Positions 33,858-43,010 of a DNA stretch of 47,189 nt are shown here, one piece after another. Positions within the stretch are counted from its first letter, which is position 1. Each line of letters starts with the position of its first letter. The notes under the pieces are model-generated. The model made no database searches and was not told the DNA's origin. It saw only the letters and a program-made list of their open reading frames with translations. The DNA comes from Nitrospirales bacterium (GTDB taxonomy: Bacteria; Nitrospirota; Nitrospiria; Nitrospirales; UBA8639): NCBI GenBank assembly GCA_009377845.1, contig WHTE01000010.1:1-47189 (forward strand), read 5' to 3'. Position numbers and translations under genes: made by a program.

Positions 33858-34446
33858 CTGGTATGCGTTCGGCTTCGCCCACATGCTCAATGATATCTGA
33901 CGCTGTCCGTCAACTGATATCCAGGTTTTTACAGCTTAGCTCTTGCAAAACTTTCATAATAATCAGGATGACGGCCTCATTGAGGGATACCTCAAGTCAC
34001 ACCTTGTTTATCCACTGGCTGAATGGTCAAATCTCATTTTTACACTCCAGGCAGGCACAAAGCTCCAGGACTTCAGAACCACCAACACGGTGTGCCTCCC
34101 CGTTAGTGCGAGGGTTATCTTTCCCTATGCCCCAGGAAGAGGGCATTCGTGATTGCGGACACTGCACGCTGTCGCTGCTGCCCCTTTGATTAGGAGGAAA
34201 AATACAGTATGATCTGAAAAAGTTGTCCGTTGTCTTTGAGAGTTATTCACATGCCGACTGCCATCGTGTGTTCGCCTTCACCTTGACCCGTTGAATGGTG
34301 ATTGACCCGTTTTCTTTGTGTATCCGCCGACTCTTTGTCATCATTTTCTCTCTAGCGGCCAGGTCCGAAATGATGTTTGAGGCTCCATTGGTTTTTACAC
34401 AGGTCTCAACGCGCCCCATTCACCCACACGTCATCAGGAGCCACAC

Positions 34447-35310
34447 GTGGAACAGATGGTAGATACGACCGGCGACATGGTTTTCCGGTACGGCCTCAGC
34501 ACCTTCTTTCTGGTGTTAATCATCATCATCGTCCGGATGGGAATCCATCACAGTCTCTTTCGGTCCACCGAGCTACCCGTGGAAACGCGCAGACGGTGGG
34601 CGGTCAACCTGAGAAATGGCCTGCTCTTTCTATTTATCCTCGGGATGATTTTCATTTGGGCACCCCAACTCCAAACCTTCGCCGTCTCCGTGTTTGCCGT
34701 CGCGGTCGCCTTTGTCCTGGCTACCAAGGAAATCATCGATTGCTTGAGCGGATCAGGACTCCGGGTGCTGACCAAAGCGTATTCGTTGGGTGATCGTATC
34801 GAGATCGGGGGCATTCGGGGAAACGTGGTCGACCACAACGCCTTGACCACCACCGTTTTGGAAATCGGACCGGGTCAAACCTCTCATCAATACACCGGCC
34901 GGGCCATGGTCATTCCCAACAGCTTTATCTTCGATCACCCCTTAACCAATGAAACCTATACGAAAAAATACCGCCTCCACATTGTGACGGTCCCGCTCAG
35001 TACCGATGATGACTGGAAAACAGCCGAACGACTTCTGCTGCAAGCCGGAGAAGAAGAATCGGCGCCGTTTATCGACGAGGCCCGGACTTATCTGAAACGA
35101 CTGGAGGGCAAGCTGTGGCTGGACGCCCCCTCCGTTGAACCACGCGTTACCATTCAATTGCCGGAACCCGGCCGCATCAATTTATTACTCCGCGTGCCCT
35201 GCCCGACTCAATATCCTTCCCGCCTGGAACAAGCCATCCTTCGAAAATTTCTTTCTGAATTTTCCTTTGCCCCGCGTATATTTACACAGGAAACGCATTC
35301 TTCTCATTAA
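34447..35310 (+). CDS. Small-conductance mechanosensitive channel, MscS family
   Basis: A 287-residue MscS-like channel with three membrane spans (about 13-40, 60-78, 83-110). The third is the pore-lining TM3, rich in Ala/Val/Gly and ending in EIIDCLSGSGLRVLTKAYSLGDRIEIGGIRGNV, the MscS beta-domain signature. A C-terminal alpha/beta domain follows. It would release solutes on hypo-osmotic shock. The start is GTG with GGAG seven bases upstream (ATG at 34456 is an alternative). It lies just before the trehalose/glucan genes, fitting osmotic adaptation, but a link is only inferred. Confidence 0.88.
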   Translation: MEQMVDTTGDMVFRYGLSTFFLVLIIIIVRMGIHHSLFRSTELPVETRRRWAVNLRNGLLFLFILGMIFIWAPQLQTFAVSVFAVAVAFVLATKEIIDCLSGSGLRVLTKAYSLGDRIEIGGIRGNVVDHNALTTTVLEIGPGQTSHQYTGRAMVIPNSFIFDHPLTNETYTKKYRLHIVTVPLSTDDDWKTAERLLLQAGEEESAPFIDEARTYLKRLEGKLWLDAPSVEPRVTIQLPEPGRINLLLRVPCPTQYPSRLEQAILRKFLSEFSFAPRIFTQETHSSH

Positions 35311-35493
35311 CACTCGATTGGCCTACCATGCGTCACTATGGTAAACCATAGATATTCGTACGTACATTTCAGCATCCTCGCTGAACAGTCATCCACCCAC
35401 ACATTGTCGGTTTCAATTGCCAATTCGAGGCCGCACACCCTGTGTCCGGCCGGGGATGAGAACTGAAGATCCAGATTCAGGAAAGGCCGCTCC

Positions 35494-38400
35494 ATGATTG
35501 TCGACACACTCGAAAACGATCCGCTGTGGTACAAAGATGCCATTATTTACGAACTCCATGTTCGGGCATTTTGCGATAGCAACGCCGATGGCATTGGCGA
35601 TTTTAAAGGGTTAACCCACAAACTCGATTATCTCCAGGATCTGGGTGTGACCGCGATCTGGCTTCTGCCCTTTTGTTCTTCTCCTTTACGGGACGATGGC
35701 TATGACATTTCAGATTACACCAATATTCATCCGCATTATGGAACACGGCGGGACTTCCAGGGGTTTGTCCGGGAAGCCCATCGCCGAGGATTGCGGGTAA
35801 TCACGGAACTGGTGGTGAATCACACTTCGGACCAACACCCCTGGTTTCAACGTGCGCGCAAGACTCCCCCCGGCAGCAAATGGCGAAATTGGTACGTGTG
35901 GAGTGAGACGCCCGATCTGTACTCGGACACCCGCATTATTTTCAAAGACACCGAACATTCGAATTGGACCTGGGACCCGGTGGCCAAAGCGTATTTCTGG
36001 CATCGCTTTTTCTCCCACCAGCCTGACCTCAATTACGACAACCCTGATGTGCAAAAGGCGATCTTTGAGGTCTTGGATTTCTGGCTGGAAATGGGAGTGG
36101 ACGGCTTGCGGCTGGACGCCGTGCCTTATCTCTACGAACGGGAAGGCACCAATTGCGAAAACCTCCCGGAAACCCATGCGTTCCTCAAATCGTTAAGAAC
36201 GCACGTCGATAAGAAATTCCAAAACCGCCTGTTCCTGGCGGAGGCGAATCAATGGCCGGAAGATGCCGCCGCCTATTTCGGGAATGGCGACGAATGCCAT
36301 ATGAACTTTCATTTCCCCTTGATGCCCCGGCTCTTCATGGCCATGCAAATGGAAGATCGATTTCCGATTATCGATATCCTGGAACAAACTCCCGCCATCC
36401 CGGAATCCTGTCAATGGGGGCTCTTTTTGCGCAATCACGACGAACTCACACTGGAAATGGTGACGGATGAAGAACGGGATTATATGTACCGGGTCTTTGC
36501 CCATGATAAGCAGGCCCGGATCAATCTGGGGATCCGGCGCCGCTTGACCCCACTGTTGGGAAATGACCGGAAAAAGATTGAGCTGATGTACAGCTTGTTG
36601 TTTTCGATGCCGGGCACGCCGGTCATCTATTACGGCGAAGAGATCGGGATGGGCGATAACTTTTATTTGGGCGACCGGAACGGAGTCCGGACTCCCATGC
36701 AATGGAGTTCGGATCGCAATGCCGGCTTCTCCTATGGCAATCCCCAGAAACTCTATCTCCCGATTATCATTGACCCCGAATATCATTACGAGGCGATCAA
36801 TGTCGAACTGCAACAAAACAACGCCCAATCCCCCCTCTGGTGGATGAAGCGCATCGTCTCCCTGCGTAAACGCTATAAGGTCTTTGGACGGGGATCAATT
36901 GAATTTCTCCATCCTTCCAACCGGAAAGTCCTGGTCTTCCTTCGACGTTATCTGGACGAAACCATTCTTGTGGCGGTCAACTTATCCCGCCACGCGCAAT
37001 GGGTCGAGCTCGATCTCGCTGAATTCAAAGGGCGACGTCCCCTGACATTGTTCGGGCGGAGTAAATTTCCGGCCATCGGTGATTTGCCGTATTTGTTAAC
37101 GCTGAGCGGGCATACCTTTTACTGGTTCGTCCTGGAACCGGTTGAAGCAGGAAAACCCGAGTTGCCCGGGAAAGCGGAACACGGGTTGCCCACCATCACC
37201 ATCGCGAAAGATTGGGATCACCTCATCCACAAACGGGAAAAGGCCAAACTGGAGAATATTTTACCTCAGTACCTGCAAGGCCGACGGTGGTTTGGCGGCA
37301 AAGCCCGCACGATGCAAATCGTGGAAATCACGGAAGTGATTCCTATTCCGCAGGAAGATCCCTTAGCCGTCCTCGCGCTCATCCGCGTGGAATACACCGA
37401 GGGAGAACCGGAGACCTATCTCCTGCCCTTGCGGTATCTTCCGGCCGATCGCATGGCCCTCCTTCTGGATTCGCCGGCAGCCATTGCGCGCGTGCGAGTC
37501 AAAATGAAAGACGGCGAGCAGGAAGGCCTGCTCATCGATGCGATCTGGGATCGGGAATTTCAAAAATTGCTGTTGGACAGTATATCCCGAAACCGCCGGT
37601 TTAATGGCCCTGCAGGCGATCTGGTCACTCATGTCATGAAAACATTTCGACGGCAGCTTCTGAAAGAGGTCCCCACCCTTGAACCTACTCTGCTCAAGGC
37701 GGAACAAAGCAACTCCTCCGTGTTGTTCGGGCACCAATTCATCTTAAAGCTGTACCGCCGGGCTGAAGTCGGCGTGAATCCCGACTTTGAAATTGGACGG
37801 TTTTTAACTCAGAAAGGATTTTCGCATATCGCTCCCTTAGCCGGAGCCATCGAATATCAACGGGACAATGGCGAAGTCCTGACGTTTGGCATTTTGCAAC
37901 AATTTGTTCAAAACGAAGGTGATGCCTGGAAATACACTTTGGATGAACTGGGTCGCTATCTGGAAGAAGCCTTAACCCATCCCACCGCCATCACGACCTC
38001 GTCCATTCCTCATAAATCTCTGATGGCCTTAGTGGGCGAGGAAATTCCGACTACCGCCCGCGAATGGATCGGCCCGTATCTGGAGGAAGCACGGCTCCTG
38101 GGCCTTCGAACGGGAGAATTGCACGCCGCCCTTGCCTCGGATTCCGAAGACCCGGAGTTTGCGCCTGAACCGTTCACAGATTTTTACCGGCGGGGCCTCT
38201 ATCAAAGCATGCTGGGAACGGTCAATATGAACTTTCCGCTTCTCCGCTCCCAGATCAAAGGACTCCATGACCCCGTGCAAGCCCTGGCGAAACACGTGCT
38301 GGAGGGAGAAGGCCGAATCCGCAAACGTCTGCTCACGATACGGGACCGGAAACTCAAGTGCGCCCGTATCCGGTGCCATGGCGACTACCATCTCGGCCAG

Positions 38401-38826
38401 GTGTTGTATACCGGAAAAGATTTTATCATCATTGATTTTGAGGGCGAACCGGCCAGGCCGTTGAGTGTCAGACGACTCAAGGAATCCCCGCTGCGTGACG
38501 TCGCGGGCATGTTACGTTCATTTCATTATGCGGCACAGGCCTCCTCGATCGGATTGGTCCCGGGAGTCCGGCCGGAAGACTTTTCCCTACTCGACCCATG
38601 GTCACGATACTGGCAATTATGGGTCAGCGTCAGTTACCTCAAGGCGTATCTCTCGGTCAAAGAGGTCACGGAAATTCTGCCCCAGTCATTCGACGACATT
38701 CAAATTTTATTGAATGGCTATTTACTGCAAAAAGCGATGTATGAACTCGGCTATGAACTCAATAATCGCCCTGACTGGGTGCGCATTCCCCTGGATGGTA
38801 TCGACCAGATTTTGGAAGTTGACTGA
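35494..38826 (+). CDS. treS: Trehalose synthase fused to maltokinase (TreS-Mak)
   Basis: An 1110-residue fusion. Residues 1-550 are a GH13 trehalose synthase that interconverts trehalose and maltose. The catalytic Asp (about 206, in DGLRLDAVPYLY), Glu (about 249, LFLAEANQWP) and Asp (about 316, RNHDEL) are present. From about residue 575 is a maltokinase (Pep2) domain that phosphorylates maltose with ATP, with QGRRWFGGKAR, the catalytic HGDYHLGQV (about 963) and IIDFEGEPARPL. The product maltose-1-phosphate is the substrate of GlgE, encoded 144 bases downstream. The start ATG has GGAAAGG upstream. Confidence 0.96.
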   Translation: MIVDTLENDPLWYKDAIIYELHVRAFCDSNADGIGDFKGLTHKLDYLQDLGVTAIWLLPFCSSPLRDDGYDISDYTNIHPHYGTRRDFQGFVREAHRRGLRVITELVVNHTSDQHPWFQRARKTPPGSKWRNWYVWSETPDLYSDTRIIFKDTEHSNWTWDPVAKAYFWHRFFSHQPDLNYDNPDVQKAIFEVLDFWLEMGVDGLRLDAVPYLYEREGTNCENLPETHAFLKSLRTHVDKKFQNRLFLAEANQWPEDAAAYFGNGDECHMNFHFPLMPRLFMAMQMEDRFPIIDILEQTPAIPESCQWGLFLRNHDELTLEMVTDEERDYMYRVFAHDKQARINLGIRRRLTPLLGNDRKKIELMYSLLFSMPGTPVIYYGEEIGMGDNFYLGDRNGVRTPMQWSSDRNAGFSYGNPQKLYLPIIIDPEYHYEAINVELQQNNAQSPLWWMKRIVSLRKRYKVFGRGSIEFLHPSNRKVLVFLRRYLDETILVAVNLSRHAQWVELDLAEFKGRRPLTLFGRSKFPAIGDLPYLLTLSGHTFYWFVLEPVEAGKPELPGKAEHGLPTITIAKDWDHLIHKREKAKLENILPQYLQGRRWFGGKARTMQIVEITEVIPIPQEDPLAVLALIRVEYTEGEPETYLLPLRYLPADRMALLLDSPAAIARVRVKMKDGEQEGLLIDAIWDREFQKLLLDSISRNRRFNGPAGDLVTHVMKTFRRQLLKEVPTLEPTLLKAEQSNSSVLFGHQFILKLYRRAEVGVNPDFEIGRFLTQKGFSHIAPLAGAIEYQRDNGEVLTFGILQQFVQNEGDAWKYTLDELGRYLEEALTHPTAITTSSIPHKSLMALVGEEIPTTAREWIGPYLEEARLLGLRTGELHAALASDSEDPEFAPEPFTDFYRRGLYQSMLGTVNMNFPLLRSQIKGLHDPVQALAKHVLEGEGRIRKRLLTIRDRKLKCARIRCHGDYHLGQVLYTGKDFIIIDFEGEPARPLSVRRLKESPLRDVAGMLRSFHYAAQASSIGLVPGVRPEDFSLLDPWSRYWQLWVSVSYLKAYLSVKEVTEILPQSFDDIQILLNGYLLQKAMYELGYELNNRPDWVRIPLDGIDQILEVD

Positions 38827-38969
38827 TCGTCCTGATGGCGTTGCCTGAGCCGTGAGCATGCCTGACTCACGGGTGATCGACAACAATATCAGGCCTTCTT
38901 GAAGGGGAACCATCGCGAATCGTCATCCCGGCACAAATATCCGACAAGCCAACCACGAAGGAGTGCTTC

Positions 38970-40958
38970 ATGCCCAACATGCCAAAAACCCTGCAAACCC
39001 TGATCATTGAACATGTCGAGCCCGAGCTGGACGGAGGGCGCTATCCGATTAAGCGGATCGTCGGCGAGCACCTGGACATCACAGCCGACATTTTCAAGGA
39101 AGGCCACGACACCATCGGCGCCGTGCTTCGCTATAAAGTGCTGGGAAGGAAAGAATGGTTGGAAACGCCCATGCACCATGTCGATAACGACCGGTGGGCT
39201 GGATCGTTCCACCTCTCGGAAAACACCCGCTATCTGTATTCAGTGGGGGCCTATGTCAAAAGCTTCGAAACCTGGCGAGTTGAACTCACCAAGAAACACG
39301 GGGTGCTTCCAGACCTTTCGAGTGAATTATTGGAAGGAGAGGCGCATGTCAAAGACGCCAGGGCCAGGGCCAAAGGTCCCGATAAATCCGAGCTGAAACT
39401 CTGGCTGGATAAATGGAAGTCCGCTTCCGACCAGGAAGACCGGATCGCCATCGCCTTAGATCCGATTGTGGCCGCACTGGTCGGCCAGCACGAACTACGG
39501 GCCGCATGGTCCACCTATGAGAAAGAATTGGAAGTGATTGTAGACCGTGAGCGGGCCAGGCATGGCGCGTGGTATGAAATATTTCCCCGATCGGAAGGGA
39601 CTGTGCCGGGAAAAGGGGGCACGTTTAAAGATTGCGAACAACGCCTTCCGGCCATTCGGGATATGGGGTTTGATGTCCTCTACCTCACGCCGATTCATCC
39701 TATCGGGGAGACCAACCGCAAGGGCCGCAACAACAGCCTGAAAGCCAAGCCAGGCGACCCTGGCAGTCCCTGGGCCATCGGCAGCCGGCATGGCGGGCAT
39801 GATGCCATCGAGCCGGCGCTTGGCACGATCCAGGACTTTGACCATTTTCAACAAACCGTCAGAAACCATGGCATGGAGGTCGCGTTGGATATCGCCATCA
39901 ATGCCACGCCGGATCATCCTTACGTTACACAACACCCGGAGTGGTTCAAACAACGCCCGGACGGGACGATCAAGTACGCCGAGAACCCTCCCAAAAAGTA
40001 TGAAGACATTTACGGATTTGATTTCTATTCTGAAGCCTGGCAGAACATCTGGCAGGAAATGAAGCGGGTCTTCCTCTTTTGGATCGAGCATGGAGTCAAA
40101 ATTTTTCGAGTGGATAATCCGCACACCAAACCCGTTATCTTCTGGGAATGGCTCATTCGGGAAATCCAACTGGACCATCCGGATGTGCTGTTTCTCGCAG
40201 AAGCCTTCACCCGTCCCAAAATGATGCGGGTGCTGGCGAAAGCCGGGTATACACAGTCGTACACGTATTTCACGTGGCGGAATTCCAAAGGAGAAATGAC
40301 CGAATACCTGACCGAATTAACCCAGACCCAAATGAAAGATTATTTCCGGCCGAATTTTTTCGCGAACACCCCGGACATCCTGCCGGAAATTCTCCAGCAG
40401 GGCGGTCGGCCGGCCTTTAAGTTCCGTCTCGTGCTCGCCGCCACGCTCTCCCCGTCCTACGGGATCTACAATAGCTACGAACTGTGTGAGAATCGGGCGA
40501 TCCCCGGAACGGAGGAATATCAGGATTCGGAAAAATATGAAATCCGGCACTGGGATTGGGATCGTCCCGGAAACATCCGCGACTATATCACCCGCATCAA
40601 TCAGATCCGACGGGACAATCCCGCATTGCATATATTTACCAATCTGCGGTTTTACCAATCCGACAACGACCACATTCTCTTTTATGGAAAAATGAATGCC
40701 GACAACACGAACGTGCTCTTGTTCGTGATCAATATGGATCCCTATACCGTGCATGAGGCTCACCTGCGAATCCCAATTGAGGACTGCGGGATTGGCGAAC
40801 AGGACACCTATCAAATGCATGAACTGATTCAGGATACCCGCCATCAAGTCGTGGGGAGGGATTATACCATTCGATTGGACCCTAACCAGGAACCGGCAGC
40901 CATTTTCGCGCTCCGCCGCTGGATCCGCCGGGAAAGCGACTTCGACTATTTCATGTAA
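38970..40958 (+). CDS. glgE: Alpha-1,4-glucan:maltose-1-phosphate maltosyltransferase GlgE
   Basis: A 662-residue GH13_3 enzyme that adds maltosyl units from maltose-1-phosphate to alpha-1,4-glucan. An N-terminal beta domain precedes AWYEIFPRSEG, the barrel, the nucleophile Asp (about 380) in IFRVDNPHTKP, the acid/base Glu (about 410) in FLAEAFTRPKMM, and TYFTWRNSKGEMTEYLTEL. The usual region before SPDHP reads DIAINATPDHPYV here, a small variation. It acts with TreS-Mak upstream. A branching enzyme gene is not in the window. AAGGAG lies seven bases before the ATG. Confidence 0.97.
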   Translation: MPNMPKTLQTLIIEHVEPELDGGRYPIKRIVGEHLDITADIFKEGHDTIGAVLRYKVLGRKEWLETPMHHVDNDRWAGSFHLSENTRYLYSVGAYVKSFETWRVELTKKHGVLPDLSSELLEGEAHVKDARARAKGPDKSELKLWLDKWKSASDQEDRIAIALDPIVAALVGQHELRAAWSTYEKELEVIVDRERARHGAWYEIFPRSEGTVPGKGGTFKDCEQRLPAIRDMGFDVLYLTPIHPIGETNRKGRNNSLKAKPGDPGSPWAIGSRHGGHDAIEPALGTIQDFDHFQQTVRNHGMEVALDIAINATPDHPYVTQHPEWFKQRPDGTIKYAENPPKKYEDIYGFDFYSEAWQNIWQEMKRVFLFWIEHGVKIFRVDNPHTKPVIFWEWLIREIQLDHPDVLFLAEAFTRPKMMRVLAKAGYTQSYTYFTWRNSKGEMTEYLTELTQTQMKDYFRPNFFANTPDILPEILQQGGRPAFKFRLVLAATLSPSYGIYNSYELCENRAIPGTEEYQDSEKYEIRHWDWDRPGNIRDYITRINQIRRDNPALHIFTNLRFYQSDNDHILFYGKMNADNTNVLLFVINMDPYTVHEAHLRIPIEDCGIGEQDTYQMHELIQDTRHQVVGRDYTIRLDPNQEPAAIFALRRWIRRESDFDYFM

Positions 40959-41590
40959 GGGTGAAGGGTCATTTATCCGTTCTACTGTACGTCGTGAATC
41001 CGGCATCCATCCGCCCTCTAAGTGAACTCCATCAAACACCGAGCGATTCATGCTGCGCGATGAACACCTGAGGCAAGACCCGGAAAACATTGTCATCCTG
41101 AGTGAAACGAAGGATCTCGCTAAGCCACAGGTCATGTCCACCCGGCCACAGACCTTTCCCCCTCCCCTCATCCTCTCCGCAGTGACATTCCCCACGTTGA
41201 CAAAGGGGGCCAAGGGGGATTTTCAAATCGCCACGTGCCATAATTCTTCATCAGGCATCCATCCCTCCTCGATCCCCGCACCACATCTCTCAACACCCCC
41301 ACCTCTCCCACAACACGGCATAAACGACATTTCTGTACTTTTGCGTAGGGGTCGGATAGCATAGCGTTTTCGTTTCTCTGTGTACTCAACGGGAATGTCG
41401 AACACCAACGAAGCAAAAATTCCTGATACTTGCCGGTCCGAAGAGTTTGGGCTTTGCGTTATTCAATATATCGAGAATGTGCCCAAGACCCCGTTTTCAC
41501 CTGGGCAGCAGGAATTGGGATTGACATAGGAGGTCATGACCAGGGCGGGCTTTGGGACATCCTGAGGGGTGCCACATTTGTGAGTATGAT
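40959..41590. other. Gene-free stretch containing repeat copy 1
   Basis: No gene is supported between glgE and the nuclease-like pseudogene. About 175 bases (41050-41224) belong to a direct repeat described separately. A TTGACA followed by AGGAGG at 41521-41534 leads only to a nine-codon frame. Reading frames across the repeat look like artefacts. Confidence 0.5.
41050..41224 (+). repeat. Imperfect direct repeat, copy 1
   Basis: This copy runs from ATGCTGCGC through GTCATCCTGAGTGAAACG and AAGGATCTCGCTAAGCC, CACCCGGCCACAGACC, to CCCCACGTTGACAAAGGGGG and GGGGGATTTTC. The same blocks recur in the same order at 42441-42623. The two copies bracket the nuclease-like/DUF2283 genes. Confidence 0.8.
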
Positions 41591-41892
41591 ATGATTGATC
41601 AAATTCTGTCCAAGAACGGTGTTTCCATCCGGCTGACGGATGAACGGTGGGCTCATATTACCGAAGAGCATTGTGAACTAGCCGGTTTGCGTTCCGATGT
41701 TCTTGAAACGGTTTTGGATCCTGAGCGAATTTTCATCGGCGGGGAGGGAGAGTTGATCGCCGTTCGGGAAATGAAAATCGGAAAACACCTGGTTGTGATA
41801 TATCGGGAGCAGCGAAAGACGGGTTTATTATTACCGCGTTCTTAACGAGCAAGGCTCGATCACTTGCGAAGAGGAGGCAGATATGGCCATAG
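41591..41892 (+). pseudogene. Frameshifted nuclease-like gene (PBECR-type fold), possible toxin
   Basis: The frame opens MIDQILSKNG, then IRLTDERWAHITEEHCELAG, VLDPERIFIGGEGELIAVR and KHLVVIYREQ, the pattern of small proteins annotated as phage-barnase/EndoU-like (PBECR) nuclease folds. After codon 76 the correct continuation DGFIITAFLTSKARSLAKR is in another frame, so one base is missing near 41817. The shifted frame ends at 41892 and overlaps the next gene by ten bases, as expected for an intact coupled gene. The naive frame stops early at 41845. It may be a true mutation or a sequence error. The toxin role is inferred from its partner. Confidence 0.7.
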
Positions 41893-42125
41893 CGGACTTT
41901 CAGGAATATTTAAGGCTGATCCCGGCAGTGAACCGCTCGCCGCAGCATGCGGTGTGGCTTTCCTATGATACCGAGGCGGACACACTGTATGTAAATTTCA
42001 AAAAACCGAGTTATGCCACCAACAGTGAATTGACTGATGAAGACATTATTGTCCGCTATGAAGGAGAGACAGTCATCGGCTTCACCGTGTTACACGCCGG
42101 CAAAAGGGTCAATAAGACAGCTTAG
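41883..42125 (+). CDS. DUF2283 family protein, putative antitoxin partner
   Basis: An 80-residue protein. A family-specific N-terminus (FQEYLRLIPAVNRSPQHAVW) precedes a DUF2283 core: LSYDTEADTLYVNFKKP, then LTDEDIIVRYEGETVIGFTVLHA. DUF2283 genes often sit directly after small toxin-like genes. The ATG overlaps the end of the (frameshifted) nuclease-like gene and has AGGAGG five bases upstream. This copy is intact, and a second DUF2283 gene follows but is broken. The antitoxin role is inference. Confidence 0.78.
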   Translation: MAIADFQEYLRLIPAVNRSPQHAVWLSYDTEADTLYVNFKKPSYATNSELTDEDIIVRYEGETVIGFTVLHAGKRVNKTA

Positions 42126-42211
42126 GCCAGGATACGATGTCGTCATGCAACCTGAACCACATTTCAGTAAGGCTTTATAAAACGTAAATTGAGACCGCCG
42201 AACAGTCATCC

Positions 42212-42417
42212 ATGAAAGTCAAATACGATCAGGAAGTGGATGTGCTGACCATTGAGTTCAGTTCTGCTCCCGTGGAAGAAAGCGCCGAGGAGAAGCCAGG
42301 TTCATCCTCGACTACCATAAGGACGGCAATATCATCGGACACGATACTTTGAACGCCTCGAAGCGGATGGAAAACCCACAAGCCCTGGAATATACCGAGG
42401 CTTGGGCCGCCAGTTGA
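42212..42417 (+). pseudogene. Second DUF2283 gene, frameshifted
   Basis: The frame starts MKVKYDQEVDVLTIEFSSAPVEE and continues SAEEKPG. The rest of the domain (FILDYHKDGNIIGHDTLNA, SKRMENPQALEYTEAWAAS, stop at 42417) lies in another frame from position 42301. One base is missing near 42300. Joined, the two parts make a 68-residue DUF2283 protein of normal length. It is the second single-base shift within 500 bases. Confidence 0.75.
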
Positions 42418-42440
42418 GCCATGAACACATGGAGCAATGC

Positions 42441-42623
42441 ATGCTGCGCCATGAACACATGGCGTAAGACCCGGAAGACCTTGTCATCCTGAGTGAAACG
42501 AAGGATCTCGCTAAGCCGGCCCAACATCCACCCGGCCACAGACCTTTCCCCCTCCCTCACCCTCCCCAACATTCCCGCCGTGTCATTCCCCACGTTGTCA
42601 AAGGAGGGCCAGGGGGGATTTTC
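42441..42623 (+). repeat. Imperfect direct repeat, copy 2
   Basis: This copy shares with copy 1 the blocks ATGCTGCGC, GTCATCCTGAGTGAAACG, AAGGATCTCGCTAAGCC, CACCCGGCCACAGACC, TTCCCCACGTTG and GGGGGATTTTC. It is slightly longer because of a few inserted bases. The repeat is immediately downstream of the broken DUF2283 gene. Confidence 0.8.
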
Positions 42624-42771
42624 TCTTCATCACGTTCCTTAGAGAATTCCGCAGGTCCTCCTCAGCAACATGGTCATGCCCGCCGGTCGGTATCAGGCAT
42701 CCATCTTTCTCTCCGTCATTCCTGCGGTCTCTGGCAGGAATCTCTCCTTCCCTCATCATGCCCGTTTCGAA

Positions 42772-42810
42772 CTCCCCACGTTGACAAAGGGGGGCAAGGG
42801 AGGATTTTCT
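42772..42810 (+). repeat. Partial third repeat copy
   Basis: Only the tail module is present: CTCCCCACGTTGACAAAGG followed by a G-rich run and AGGATTTTC. It shows that this module (ACGTTGACAAAGGGGG ... GATTTTC) spreads or persists separately from the rest of the repeat. Confidence 0.65.
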
Positions 42811-43010
42811 CATTCTGCCTCCATCAACACCCCGTAAAAAGTGAGCCGGAACCCATCCTCAATTCATACACCCTCATCAAACCCACACCCTGAAAGACCC
42901 CGCCATAAAAAACCCTTGTAGTTATTCATCGATCGGGGTATCGTTAGGTCCTGTCAGGCCCACCGGGAAGGTGGAAATGCGCAACACAAAACCTCGGAGC
43001 CCGTGTCCGC

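Larger units (their letters stand above)
32970..34446. other. 1.5 kb of decayed, repeat-bearing DNA without intact genes
   Basis: No intact gene is supported here. A minus-strand fragment (33166-33363) reads ISMFFSVPSLFRLYRN and NVSLLMLAHALGLVKLY, but it has an in-frame stop near its apparent start codon, so it looks dead. At 33437-33480 a strong AAGGAGG ribosome site leads to an ATG followed by only ten codons (PTFIALFGV then stop), an abandoned start. Two related hairpins and a short inverted-repeat element are listed separately. Confidence 0.5.
42418..43010. other. Repeat-filled gap before the WYL regulator
   Basis: No gene is supported. It holds repeat copy 2 (42441-42623), a hairpin ATTCCTGC/GCAGGAAT at 42718-42741, and a third partial repeat (42772-42810). 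Close to the WYL gene, TTGTAG, 17 bases and TATCGT (about 42917-42947) form a weak promoter candidate for the regulator. Confidence 0.5.

Noticed and set aside
36193-36828. 211-codon minus-strand frame within treS
   Set aside because: It is antisense to the TreS catalytic domain and its composition is typical of a shadow frame.
39495-40178. 227-codon minus-strand frame within glgE
   Set aside because: It is antisense to conserved catalytic-barrel coding sequence and has no family resemblance.
40317-41213. 298-codon open frame on the minus strand across the 3' end of glgE
   Set aside because: It is antisense to a well-supported GlgE gene, runs into repeat sequence, has no recognisable domain and is a shadow of GC-biased codons.
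41050-41364. Plus-strand 104-codon frame after glgE
   Set aside because: It lies across repeat copy 1 and low-complexity proline/serine sequence, with no ribosome site and no homology recognised.
42312-42593. Minus-strand frame containing SEILRFTQDD
   Set aside because: This phrase is the translation of a widespread intergenic repeat. The frame spans the broken DUF2283 gene and repeat copy 2.
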